Assembly (NCBI GenBank): GCA_030156305.1
Contig: JASGMZ010000050.1
Location: forward strand, 1 to 14,739
Length of the DNA: 14,739 bases
Direction of reading: 5' to 3'
DNA from: Bacteroidales bacterium
Lineage (GTDB): Bacteria > Bacteroidota > Bacteroidia > Bacteroidales > UBA12077
Shown here piece by piece: positions 1 to 7,538 of this stretch; positions within the stretch are counted from its first letter, which is position 1, and every line of letters begins with the position of its first letter. A model generated the notes under the pieces. The model ran no database searches, was not told where the DNA came from, and saw only the letters and a list, made by a program, of their open reading frames with translations. A program made the translations under genes and the position numbers.

Positions 1-210
1 TCGGCATAGCTCAAGCAAGCTTGGCTCTGCCCTCGTTGGCACAAAATTTTAGGAGCGATAGTGAACTAAAATTATACAATTGAACACATATCGGTATTAG
101 TATTGTTTCAAATAAGTAATATAACTTTTTATTCTTCGTTATTAGCGTAATATGAAAATAAACGATTAATTAATTTGTATTATTGTAATGGGCATATGAA
201 TATTGGATGA
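1..210. other. Left-edge intergenic region, no gene assigned
   Basis: Bases 1-50 are clearly richer in G+C than the AT-rich 60-210 stretch that follows. They contain an imperfect inverted repeat (AGC-T-CAAGC at 8-16 against GCTTGGCT at 19-26). Two forward frames stay open from the window edge, to a TAG at 50-52 and to a TGA near 81. This edge could therefore be the tail of a gene or repeat element lying to the left, but neither short peptide is one I can name. No convincing promoter for the gene at 211 is visible. The nearest candidate, TTAATTTG just upstream of 180, departs from the Bacteroidota -7 consensus. Confidence 0.4.
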
Positions 211-1152
211 ATGAAAAAAGGATTATTTATTTTATGGTTTATTTTTATTTGTAAAGTAGGGTTTTCTCAGGATGTTGAATTCTCGCAATATTATGCCAAT
301 CCACTCTATTTGAATCCTGCTTTTGCAGGATCCGAAGAATATGCTCGAATTGCGCTTAATTATCGTACCTTAATGCCTGTATCGTATGGAGATTATACCA
401 CTTATAGTGCTTCTTTTGATAAATATATCGAAGATTTAAGTGGAGGTGTTGGTTTACAGATTATGAATGACCGACAAGCTCAGGGGGCAATTAACGAATT
501 GGGAATAAATTTAATTTATGCATATAATTTTCGAATAAACCATCGATGGACTGTAAATGCCGGGTTAAAAGCAAGTTATCAGATGAATACTGTTGATGCA
601 CGTAACCTTGATATGGTTGACCCGGAAAGCGGATTATATAAAAGCTCAATGTTCTTTGATTTTTCGGCGGGTATTTTAAGCTGGTATAATAATTATTATA
701 TTGGACTTTCTGTCGATCATCTTACAAAACCCGTTATTTCGTTAGGCACATCTGAACCAGGTATTATCGGAAGAAAATATACATTGCATGGAGGAATGGA
801 AATTCCTTTTTACAATAGTTTGCAAAGAGTGCATATGACATTGTCTCCAAATTTTATTATACAGCAACAGAATGCCTCATCAAAAATTAATTTAGGGTTA
901 TATTTGAATAAAGATAATTTTACTATGGGATTATGGGGAAAAACAAATACAAATTTTAAATTTACAGGAACTATTTTAATGCTTGGCTATTCTGCTGATA
1001 TTGCCATGTTAGCATATAGTTATGACATTCCTTTTAATTTTAATAACCATGAAGGAATAATTTCTGGGGCTCATGAGGTAACTTTTTTGTACTTTTTTAA
1101 GTATAAAAGCAAGAAGAGAAAAATTAAGGCAATAAAATGTCCAAGATTTTAG
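211..1152 (+). CDS. PorP/SprF-family type IX secretion system outer-membrane protein
   Basis: The 313-residue protein begins with a typical signal peptide: Lys-Lys, a hydrophobic stretch, and a likely cut after the Phe-Ser-Gln near residue 20. The family hallmark follows at once, an FSQYYANPLYLNPAFAG-type motif near residues 24-40. The rest alternates short polar and aromatic-rich segments, as expected of an outer-membrane beta-barrel of about 300 residues. PorP/SprF proteins are known partners of the type IX secretion/gliding machinery; some link PorE-like proteins or help export gliding adhesins such as SprB. The next gene on the same strand is gldJ-like, which supports a secretion role. 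There are many PorP paralogues per genome, so which one this is cannot be told. The ATG at 211 is chosen because it directly precedes the signal peptide. Confidence 0.9.
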   Translation: MKKGLFILWFIFICKVGFSQDVEFSQYYANPLYLNPAFAGSEEYARIALNYRTLMPVSYGDYTTYSASFDKYIEDLSGGVGLQIMNDRQAQGAINELGINLIYAYNFRINHRWTVNAGLKASYQMNTVDARNLDMVDPESGLYKSSMFFDFSAGILSWYNNYYIGLSVDHLTKPVISLGTSEPGIIGRKYTLHGGMEIPFYNSLQRVHMTLSPNFIIQQQNASSKINLGLYLNKDNFTMGLWGKTNTNFKFTGTILMLGYSADIAMLAYSYDIPFNFNNHEGIISGAHEVTFLYFFKYKSKKRKIKAIKCPRF

Positions 1153-1195
1153 TTATATTTGTGTTAAATCTTGTATTATGAATAATAAAAATTAT

Positions 1196-1203
1196 TATAT
1201 TTG
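1196..1203 (+). promoter_or_regulatory. Candidate -7 promoter element upstream of gldJ
   Basis: TATATTTG matches the Bacteroidota -7 consensus TAnnTTTG exactly and ends 20 nt before the gldJ start codon. A TTG at 1171-1173 could be the -33 element, but the 22-nt spacer is longer than the usual 17-20. A second TATATTTG at 1154-1161 overlaps the porP stop region and lacks an upstream TTG. gldJ may therefore have its own promoter as well as read-through from porP. Confidence 0.4.
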
Positions 1204-1223
1204 ACTCAAAAAATTATATTACC

Positions 1224-2714
1224 ATGAATGTACGAATTAAAATTTCCTTTTTAGTATTTACTGGCCTGTTATTTTTTACTGGTTGTGGACTTGTTGGTGG
1301 AGGTGGTAGAGATCAGTCACCAACTACTGGATGGGCTTATAACAATCCGGATAACGGAGGGTTTGAAGTAAAAACAGGTTATGAACAGGAACCCGGGCCG
1401 GGTTTAGTAAAAGTTGAAGGCGGTACTTATACTATGGGACAAACTGCTCAGGATATTACTTACGACTGGAACAATGTTCCTCGTAGAGTAACAGTTTCTT
1501 CATTTTTTATGGATCAAACTGAAGTAAGAAATGTTGACTATAGAGAATACTTGCATTGGATTCAACGTGTATTTATCGATTATCCGGAAGTATACCGAAA
1601 TGCTTTACCCGATACGTTGGTTTGGCGTAGTGCATTAGCATATAACGAACCTTATGTGCAATATTATTTCCGCCATCCGGCATATAATGAATATCCTGTG
1701 GTAGGAGTAAATTGGTTACAAGCCAATGATTATTGTGTTTGGCGAACCGACCGGGTAAATGAGATGAGGCTTATTGAAGAAGGAATTTTGGATTTAGACC
1801 CAAATCAAGTAGGAAGAGAAAATTTTAATACGGATGCATATTTAGCAGGCCAGTATGAAGGATTGGTGATAGAAAACCTTCCTTCATTAGATCCAAATCA
1901 GGAAAGCAGAATAGTAACCCTTGAAGATGGTATTATTCTCCCCCGATACAGGCTCCCAACAGAAGCCGAATGGGAATATGCTGCTGTTGCACTTATTGGT
2001 AATACGTATGATGAACGTATTTATGAAAGAAGAATGTTCCCCTGGGATGGCCATAATGTTCGCTATCCTGAAGGAAAAAAGCAAGGAACAATGATGGCTA
2101 ACTTTAAACGTGGTAGAGGTGATATGATGGGTACAGCTGGTGACTTAAATGATAATGGTTCAATAACTGTCCCTGTTACTTCATTCTGGCCTAATGATTA
2201 TGGATTATATTGTATGGCCGGTAACGTAAATGAGTGGGTAGCCGATGTTTACAGGCCACTTTCCTATGAGGATATTGAAGATTTTAATCCTTATCGAGGG
2301 AATGTTTTTGAAACACTCGTTAGAAACGAAGATGGTAGTATAGCACAAAAAGATAGTTTAGGAAGATTAAAAAAACGGCCAATAACTGAAGAAGAAGCTG
2401 CCACAAGAGATAATTTCAATAAAGCAGATTATAGAAATTACAGAGATGGTGATTTACAATCTCGAATAGATTTTGAAAATCAGGAAGCTGCCAGAGGTGC
2501 TGCTTCTACTGGTGAAATGTATTCTAAAGAAGAAAACGACTGGGCTTCATTAATTTCAGATAAAGTAAGAGTTTATAAAGGAGGTTCATGGAGAGACAGA
2601 GTGTACTGGCTAAATCCTGCTACTCGACGATTCCTGGATGAAGAGAAATCAAAAGATGATTTAGGATTTAGATGTGCAATGACTAATGTAGGAAGTCCTG
2701 GTGGTATGAATTAA
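1224..2714 (+). CDS. gldJ: GldJ-like gliding motility / type IX secretion lipoprotein (FGE-sulfatase fold)
   Basis: The 496-residue protein starts with a lipoprotein signal whose lipobox ends at Cys21 (Phe-Thr-Gly-Cys), so it should be lipid-anchored. From about residue 60 to the end it has the formylglycine-generating-enzyme/SUMF1 fold: a VEGGTYTMG-type start, DQTEVRNVDYREY, YPVVGVNWLQANDYC, RLPTEAEWEYA, GNVNEWVADVYRP, and a closing KGGSWRDR...DDLGFRCA block. In Flavobacterium johnsoniae GldJ and its relative GldK have this fold but act structurally in the type IX secretion and gliding apparatus. The opening ...GWAYNNPDNGGFEV and the long insertions resemble GldJ more than GldK. It lies between porP-like and murF; a gldJ-murF pair is a neighbourhood I recall from other Bacteroidota. 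The protein is somewhat shorter than the roughly 560-residue flavobacterial GldJ. Presence alone does not show gliding motility. Confidence 0.88.
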   Translation: MNVRIKISFLVFTGLLFFTGCGLVGGGGRDQSPTTGWAYNNPDNGGFEVKTGYEQEPGPGLVKVEGGTYTMGQTAQDITYDWNNVPRRVTVSSFFMDQTEVRNVDYREYLHWIQRVFIDYPEVYRNALPDTLVWRSALAYNEPYVQYYFRHPAYNEYPVVGVNWLQANDYCVWRTDRVNEMRLIEEGILDLDPNQVGRENFNTDAYLAGQYEGLVIENLPSLDPNQESRIVTLEDGIILPRYRLPTEAEWEYAAVALIGNTYDERIYERRMFPWDGHNVRYPEGKKQGTMMANFKRGRGDMMGTAGDLNDNGSITVPVTSFWPNDYGLYCMAGNVNEWVADVYRPLSYEDIEDFNPYRGNVFETLVRNEDGSIAQKDSLGRLKKRPITEEEAATRDNFNKADYRNYRDGDLQSRIDFENQEAARGAASTGEMYSKEENDWASLISDKVRVYKGGSWRDRVYWLNPATRRFLDEEKSKDDLGFRCAMTNVGSPGGMN

Positions 2715-2742
2715 AATTTTTTATTGAACTAAATATTTTTTT

Positions 2743-2772
2743 AAAAAACCTCATTCTTTGATGAGGTTTTTT
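2743..2772 (+). terminator. Intrinsic terminator after gldJ
   Basis: AAAAAACCTCAT (2743-2754) pairs with ATGAGGTTTTTT (2761-2772) around a six-base loop TCTTTG. The 3' arm ends in a run of six T. It lies 28 nt after the gldJ stop and 14 nt before murF, so it should separate the secretion genes from murF-ppa at least partly. The A-run on the 5' arm would allow it to work in the opposite direction too. Confidence 0.85.
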
Positions 2773-2786
2773 ATTTAAGGTGAGTA

Positions 2787-4079
2787 ATGACAATTAATGA
2801 ATTATATAAGATTTATCAAAAGCACCCGCAAATAACTACTGATAGTAGATTTGCTCCAAAAAACGGATTGTTTTTTGCTTTAAAAGGTGAACATTTTGAT
2901 GGGAATGTTTTTGCTCAAAAAGCTATTGAGAACGGTTGTGCTTATGCTATAATCGATAATCCTAAATTTTTTAAAAGTAAACAATTTATTCTTGTTGAAG
3001 ATGTACTTTCTACACTACAACAATTGGCTAATTATCACAGGCAGCAATTAAAAATCCCTGTTATAGGAATTACGGGTACCAATGGGAAAACCACAACAAA
3101 AGAGCTGTTAGCTTCTGTATTGTCAATGAAATATAACGTAGCATACACGCAAGGGAATTTGAATAATCATATTGGAGTACCTTTAACGATACTATCTTTT
3201 ACTGAAAATACTGAGTTAGGGATTGTGGAGATGGGAGCTAACCATCTGGGAGAGATAAAAAATTTATGTGCTATTGCAGATCCTGGTTATGGTTTAATTA
3301 CCAATATTGGGAAAGCTCATCTTGAAGGGTTTCGTACTTTCGATAATATTATTAAAACTAAGAATGAACTTTATGATTATATAACCCAAAATAATGGACA
3401 AATTTTTTACAATGCGAAGGATCAAATATTATCCCAATTAATTATTGGTAATAATGATGCAGTTTCTTATGGTGATCAAAAAGAATCAAAAGTTTATGGG
3501 ATTATTAAAAAAGATGGGATATTTTTAAAGCTGGAAGCTGTTATTGAAAAGAAATCATATAACTTAAAAACGAAACTTATTGGTGATTATAATATAGATA
3601 ATGTATTAGCTGCCATAGCTATCGGTAATTACTTTAACGTTGATGATAAAAAAATAATTAAAGCTATTGAGCGGTATAAACCAGATAATAATAGGTCTCA
3701 ATTTTTTAAAACCAGGAATAATAATTTGTTTTTAGATGCTTATAATGCAAATCCAATTAGTATGAAAGCCGCTATCAAGAATTTTGAACAATTAGATATC
3801 CCCCATAAAAGTTTAATTTTAGGCGATATGTTTGAATTAGGCGATAATGCCCTTAACGATCATTATGATGTGATGAACAACATTGACCATAAAAACTACG
3901 AAAATATTTTTTTAGTGGGTGAGCTCTTTGCCTCTTTAAAAGTGGGGGAGAATATTTTACAATTTGCTAATGTTGATTTATTCAAAGATTGGTTGAACAA
4001 AAACCCAGTTAAGGGGTCCAATATATTAATTAAAGGTTCCCGAGGGAATCGGTTAGAGAGAATTATTGAATTTTTATAA
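2787..4079 (+). CDS. murF: UDP-N-acetylmuramoyl-tripeptide--D-alanyl-D-alanine ligase (MurF)
   Basis: MurF adds the D-Ala-D-Ala dipeptide to UDP-MurNAc-tripeptide in the cytoplasm, using ATP, and completes the peptidoglycan stem peptide. The 430 residues show the three-domain Mur ligase order. An N-terminal substrate domain holds a TTDSR signature (residues 17-21). The central ATPase has the P-loop GTNGKTTT (97-104), NNHIGVPLT (126-134), EMGANHLGEI (148-157) and TNIGKAHLEGF (172-182). The C-terminal domain has DAYNANPISM (317-326), the MurF-type DxYNANP motif, and LGDMFELG (345-352). The DxYNANP motif and the N-terminal domain separate it from MurC, MurD and MurE. The ATG follows an AAGGTGAG stretch that could serve as a weak ribosome site. 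It reads into the pyrophosphatase gene after a 9-nt gap, so the two probably share a transcript. Confidence 0.96.
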   Translation: MTINELYKIYQKHPQITTDSRFAPKNGLFFALKGEHFDGNVFAQKAIENGCAYAIIDNPKFFKSKQFILVEDVLSTLQQLANYHRQQLKIPVIGITGTNGKTTTKELLASVLSMKYNVAYTQGNLNNHIGVPLTILSFTENTELGIVEMGANHLGEIKNLCAIADPGYGLITNIGKAHLEGFRTFDNIIKTKNELYDYITQNNGQIFYNAKDQILSQLIIGNNDAVSYGDQKESKVYGIIKKDGIFLKLEAVIEKKSYNLKTKLIGDYNIDNVLAAIAIGNYFNVDDKKIIKAIERYKPDNNRSQFFKTRNNNLFLDAYNANPISMKAAIKNFEQLDIPHKSLILGDMFELGDNALNDHYDVMNNIDHKNYENIFLVGELFASLKVGENILQFANVDLFKDWLNKNPVKGSNILIKGSRGNRLERIIEFL

Positions 4080-4088
4080 GTAGATATT

Positions 4089-4760
4089 ATGGGAAATAAG
4101 ATAATGGACCCAATTGTAGGGAAATTAATGGGATTAAGATATAAATCGCACCCATGGCATGGTGTTGAAATTGGAAAAGATGCTCCTGAGATATTAACCT
4201 GTTATATTGAAATGGTGCCTACCGATACCGTTAAATATGAGGTAGATAAAGTAAGCGGGTATTTAAAATTAGACAGGCCACAAAAATATTCAAATGTAGT
4301 GCCGGCATTATATGGTTTTATCCCACAAACGTTTAGTGGTAAACGGGTAGCTGCTTTTTGTGCCGAAAAAACAGGAAACAGTAAAATTTCAGGTGATAAA
4401 GATCCGATAGATATATGTATTTTAACCGAAAAAGAAATTACCCACGGCGATATTTTAGTTATGGCAAGGCCTGTTGGAGGTTTTCGAATGATTGATGGCG
4501 ATGAGGCTGACGATAAAATAATTGCCGTATTAAATAACGATGCCGTATATGGTGATTATAAGGATATTACCGATTGTCCGGATTTGATTCTTGATCGGTT
4601 GAAACACTATTTTCTTACCTATAAAGATTTGCCGGGAAATAAAGCAAATACAGAAATTACTCATACTTATGGTATTGATGAAGCTCATGAAGTTATCAAC
4701 CGGTCAATGGATGATTATCATGAGCGGTTTAATGACCTGGAAAGTATGCTATCAATTTAG
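4089..4760 (+). CDS. ppa: Inorganic pyrophosphatase, family I
   Basis: This enzyme hydrolyses cytoplasmic pyrophosphate to phosphate, pulling biosynthetic reactions forward. The 223-residue protein has the family I active-site set. KYE at 49-51 corresponds to the substrate Lys/Glu, Arg63 lies in the LDRP turn, and PALYGFIP is at 72-79. The metal signature DKDPID is at 103-108, with three Asp spaced as in the classic DxDPxD. A downstream D-x4-D-x-K set is at Asp136, Asp141 and Lys143. It is longer than the roughly 175-residue Escherichia coli enzyme, with extra N-terminal and C-terminal sequence. The start at 4089 follows murF closely; an in-frame ATG at 4104 is an alternative. Its 3' end overlaps the oppositely oriented glycosyltransferase gene by 9 bp. 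Confidence 0.95.
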   Translation: MGNKIMDPIVGKLMGLRYKSHPWHGVEIGKDAPEILTCYIEMVPTDTVKYEVDKVSGYLKLDRPQKYSNVVPALYGFIPQTFSGKRVAAFCAEKTGNSKISGDKDPIDICILTEKEITHGDILVMARPVGGFRMIDGDEADDKIIAVLNNDAVYGDYKDITDCPDLILDRLKHYFLTYKDLPGNKANTEITHTYGIDEAHEVINRSMDDYHERFNDLESMLSI

Positions 4761-5777
4761 CTCCTTTATTTGGGAGAAAAACTTTTTTCTGCGAAAAAAA
4801 TATTTTATTACGATGCTTCCTTTTAGTATCTCCTTGTGATTACTATTGCTACGATTCAAAAGTAATTCTCTTCGTTTTAAACGAAGTTTTTTTAAGGATT
4901 GATAAAAATGGAGGTGGGCTTTAAAAACAGCTGTAAAATTGCGGAAAGAAAGTTTTAGTAAATAAATAAATGCCGAAAGGCCGTCTAAGGCCATTCGTAT
5001 GAAAATTGTTGAAAATAACTTGCCATTAGGGAGATTTTTATAGAGCAAGAATAGGTTATTCCGGTAATTAAGATAAAGCTTGAAAGGGCTTATAGGTAAT
5101 GTTCCACCTCCTACGTGAAAAACCTCAGATTTGGGTTGAACAACTATTTTATATCCGGAATTCTTTAGCCTCCAGCAAAGATCAATTTCCTCCATATGGG
5201 CAAAAAAATCATCGTCAAAACCTCCAAAATGATGAAATAGTTCGGCTTTAATAACCATACATGCTCCGGAAGCCCAAAATATTTCTCTCACATCATTATA
5301 TTGCCCGGTATCCTTTTCCAGCGTATCGAGGATTCGGCCACGGCAAAAAGGGTATCCCAATTTATCGATAAAGCCTCCGGAGGCACCTGCATATTCAAAG
5401 TGGCTTTTTTGGTGATATGCTTTAATTTTTGGTTGTATGGCTGCGATTTTATCATCGGAATCCATTAAGTTAATTAAAGGTGTTAACCAGTTTTCTGTAA
5501 CTTCAATATCCGAGTTGATTAAAACATAATATGTTGCATCAATCTTTTTTAATGCTCGGTTATAACCACCTGTAAACCCATAATTTTTATTTAGTTTAAT
5601 AATTTTTAATGAAGGATAGTTTTGATGTAAAAAATCAATAGAATCGTCGGTTGAAAAATTATCAGCAATAACTATTTCGGTATCGGGGAAATTTGTAAAT
5701 TTTGTTAAAGCAGGTAGATATTGCTCTAAAAATTTTTTCCCATTCCAGTTTAGGATTACAACAGCGGTTTTAACCAT
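4752..5777 (-). CDS. Glycosyltransferase family 2 (GT-A fold)
   Basis: The 341-residue protein opens with the GT2 nucleotide-sugar fold: AVVILNWNG (5-13), IVIADNFSTDDS (35-46), NYGFTGGYNRAL (65-76) and the metal-site segment LINSDIEV (86-93). Acceptor-side motifs follow: FWASGACMVIKAELF (167-181) and GGFDDDFFAHMEEIDLCWRLKNSGY (185-209), a pattern common in rhamnosyl- and related transferases. The C-terminal 100 residues are hydrophobic and then very basic (Leu-Lys-Arg-rich near 300-315), consistent with peripheral attachment to the inner membrane. It is last in the seven-gene minus-strand run, 12 nt after the acyltransferase gene. That suggests lipopolysaccharide or other envelope glycolipid assembly, but sugar and acceptor cannot be named. 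The ATG at 5777 directly precedes the first beta strand. Confidence 0.88.
   Translation of the reverse strand: MVKTAVVILNWNGKKFLEQYLPALTKFTNFPDTEIVIADNFSTDDSIDFLHQNYPSLKIIKLNKNYGFTGGYNRALKKIDATYYVLINSDIEVTENWLTPLINLMDSDDKIAAIQPKIKAYHQKSHFEYAGASGGFIDKLGYPFCRGRILDTLEKDTGQYNDVREIFWASGACMVIKAELFHHFGGFDDDFFAHMEEIDLCWRLKNSGYKIVVQPKSEVFHVGGGTLPISPFKLYLNYRNNLFLLYKNLPNGKLFSTIFIRMALDGLSAFIYLLKLSFRNFTAVFKAHLHFYQSLKKLRLKRRELLLNRSNSNHKEILKGSIVIKYFFRRKKFFSQIKELN
4870..4893 (+). terminator. Possible intrinsic terminator for murF-ppa, inside the convergent glycosyltransferase gene
   Basis: On the plus strand CTTCGT (4870-4875) pairs with ACGAAG (4881-4886), and the pairing could extend into the TTTAA loop. 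Seven T residues follow (4887-4893). It lies about 110 nt past the ppa stop and no better terminator is seen nearer. On the minus strand the same bases encode a Leu-Lys-Arg-rich part of the glycosyltransferase tail, so the resemblance may be partly chance. Confidence 0.45.
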
Positions 5778-5789
5778 TTACAAAATTTT

Positions 5790-6680
5790 TTAATGTATAG
5801 GAATTTCCGGGTCTCTTTTATGTTTCCATCGCTTATGCGACCAAAGCCAATATTCGGGTTTTTCCTGGATATATTTTTCGAGTAACCTTAAATGGGTTTC
5901 GGTAATTTCATTCGTTTTACAATTTCTGGTTTCTTCAAACAGTAATGTAGTATTTAATAAATATTTTCCTCTTTTTATTTTGTCCACATGCGTATAAATT
6001 ACAGCAGCATTTAGTTTTTTTGCTATTTTCTCGGGCCCTAAAAAAACGGGTGTTTCCTGATTAAGAAAAGTAGTCCAGTAATTACTGCTTCTTTTTGGTG
6101 GCCGTTGGTCCGATATAAGCCCTAAAATAGTTAGTTTATTCTTTTGGTTAAATTGAAGTACTGTACGATAGGCATCTTTCATGGTAACCAGTACCTCACC
6201 AAATTTTGCCCGCATTTTATAAAATTCCCTGTCAAAAAATTTATTGTTTAATGGTTTATATACACCAAGCGTAGTATGGGGCGTGAAAAGAGGTAACGTA
6301 ATTAAAATTTCCCAGTTGCCATAATGTGATGTAACACCGACAATACTTTTCCCTTGTTGATATAGATTATTAAAAATTTCTTGATTTTTAAATTCAACCA
6401 TTTTGCGTATACGCTCCGGTTTCATCTCTATCAGGGCAATATTTTCAATAAAAATATCACTTAGATGATGAAAGAATTTTTTTCGGATGGATTTTATTTC
6501 TTGGTCTGTTTTCTCCGGGAAAGAATTTTTTAGATTCTGATAAACTATTTTTTTCCGGTATCCAATAATATAAAAAAGAAAAATATACGTAATATCGGCA
6601 ATACCATATAAAATAAAATGAGGTGCCCTGCTTAACAACCAGCTAGTGCCCTGGAATAAATATCCTCCGATTCTTTTCAC
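5790..6680 (-). CDS. LpxL/HtrB-type lysophospholipid / lipid A acyltransferase
   Basis: The 296-residue protein belongs to the lipid A late acyltransferase family, which moves an acyl chain onto lipid A or a related lipid at the inner membrane. It has an N-terminal hydrophobic segment (about 20-42). The catalytic HYGNWE (119-124) gives the His-x4-acid motif of these acyltransferases. It also shows GVYKPLNN (139-146), GLISDQRP (187-193), which is the family's D-Q pattern, and a closing WLWSHKRWK block (278-286). Length matches the usual 290-310. The reading frame begins with GTG at 6680; no nearby in-frame ATG fits the N-terminus better. It starts 2 nt after the stop of the inositol-monophosphatase-family gene, so translation is probably coupled. 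The exact acyl donor and position cannot be read from sequence. Confidence 0.9.
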   Translation of the reverse strand: MKRIGGYLFQGTSWLLSRAPHFILYGIADITYIFLFYIIGYRKKIVYQNLKNSFPEKTDQEIKSIRKKFFHHLSDIFIENIALIEMKPERIRKMVEFKNQEIFNNLYQQGKSIVGVTSHYGNWEILITLPLFTPHTTLGVYKPLNNKFFDREFYKMRAKFGEVLVTMKDAYRTVLQFNQKNKLTILGLISDQRPPKRSSNYWTTFLNQETPVFLGPEKIAKKLNAAVIYTHVDKIKRGKYLLNTTLLFEETRNCKTNEITETHLRLLEKYIQEKPEYWLWSHKRWKHKRDPEIPIH

Positions 6681-6682
6681 CG

Positions 6683-7477
6683 TTATTGGTTCATATATTG
6701 TTTGACAATGGCTAAGAAATTATCGAAAACCCTGTTGTTTGCAGCAACAATTTCTTTTCCAAAGATATAATTATTTTCTCCCTTAAAATCAGAAACTTCT
6801 CCTCCGGCTTGTTGAACAATAAAAGCTCCGGCAGCAACATCCCAGGAATTTAAACTATATTCATAAAAAGCTTCGAAACGTCCGCAGGCCACATAAACTA
6901 AATCTGTTGCTGCAGAACCTAATCTACGAACACCATGGGTGTTTCTCATAAAATATTCTAATGATTCTAAAAAGGGTTGCATCCTTTTATAGTCGTAATA
7001 TGGGAAACCTGTAGCAATTAAACTATCATTAATATGTTCTTTTGTCGAAACATTGATTTTTTTCCCATTTAAGTAAGCAGGGCTACCTTTCCACGCATAA
7101 AAACATTCATCAAGCCCTAACTCATAAACAACCCCCAGAATAATTTCGTCTTTTTCTTTTAAAGCAATACTTATGGCAAAAGGTGTAATACCATGGATAA
7201 AATTTGTTGTTCCGTCTAGCGGGTCAATAATCCAGTTGTAAGTTTCTCCCTCGGTTGTGGTTGTTTGTTCTTCAACAATATATCCGGCTTCCGGTAAAAT
7301 CACATTTAATCCTTCTACCAGTTTTTGTTCCGATGTTTTATCTACATAAGTTACAAAATCGTGTAACCCTTTTTCTTCAAAACGGATATTCGTATTGTTT
7401 TTCTTCTCGTTAAGAATAAATTTCCCTGTATTTCGGGTTAAATCAATTACTTGCTGACAAATCTTTTCAATATCCAT
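6683..7477 (-). CDS. Inositol monophosphatase family protein (SuhB-like)
   Basis: This Mg-dependent phosphatase family hydrolyses inositol phosphate or related sugar phosphates. Counting from the ATG at 7477, the 264-residue protein shows VEEQ (68-71), WIIDPLDGTTNFIHG (82-96) with metal ligands Asp85 and Asp88, and the C-terminal WDVAAGA (212-218) with Asp213. Length is normal for the family. An upstream in-frame TTG at 7495 would add six residues. I prefer the ATG because the TTG lies within a promoter-like TATCTTTG and the family usually begins close to the ATG. Natural substrate is uncertain: SuhB-type proteins also act in transcription antitermination in some bacteria, and others remove phosphate from fructose-1,6-bisphosphate or PAP. 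Neighbours do not settle it. Confidence 0.9.
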   Translation of the reverse strand: MDIEKICQQVIDLTRNTGKFILNEKKNNTNIRFEEKGLHDFVTYVDKTSEQKLVEGLNVILPEAGYIVEEQTTTTEGETYNWIIDPLDGTTNFIHGITPFAISIALKEKDEIILGVVYELGLDECFYAWKGSPAYLNGKKINVSTKEHINDSLIATGFPYYDYKRMQPFLESLEYFMRNTHGVRRLGSAATDLVYVACGRFEAFYEYSLNSWDVAAGAFIVQQAGGEVSDFKGENNYIFGKEIVAANNRVFDNFLAIVKQYMNQ

Positions 7478-7492
7478 AACTTTTTTTATTTT

Positions 7493-7500
7493 CAAAGATA
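7493..7500 (-). promoter_or_regulatory. Candidate -7 promoter element upstream of the SuhB-like gene
   Basis: Read on the minus strand these bases are TATCTTTG, a full match to TAnnTTTG, ending 15 nt before the preferred ATG. No clear TTG is seen at the -33 distance. It may provide an internal promoter for the last three genes of the minus-strand run, and it supports the ATG at 7477 over the TTG at 7495. Confidence 0.35.
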
Positions 7501-7538
7501 ATAAACGATAAGCTGAACAGCTATTTTATTAACATTTT

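Noticed and set aside
1887..2084. Minus-strand 65-codon frame inside gldJ.
   Set aside because: It is a shadow of the FGE-like coding sequence with no independent support.
4761..4776. CTCC/GGAG hairpin just after the ppa stop as a terminator.
   Set aside because: It has only four base pairs and no T-run follows; the hairpin at 4870-4893 is stronger.
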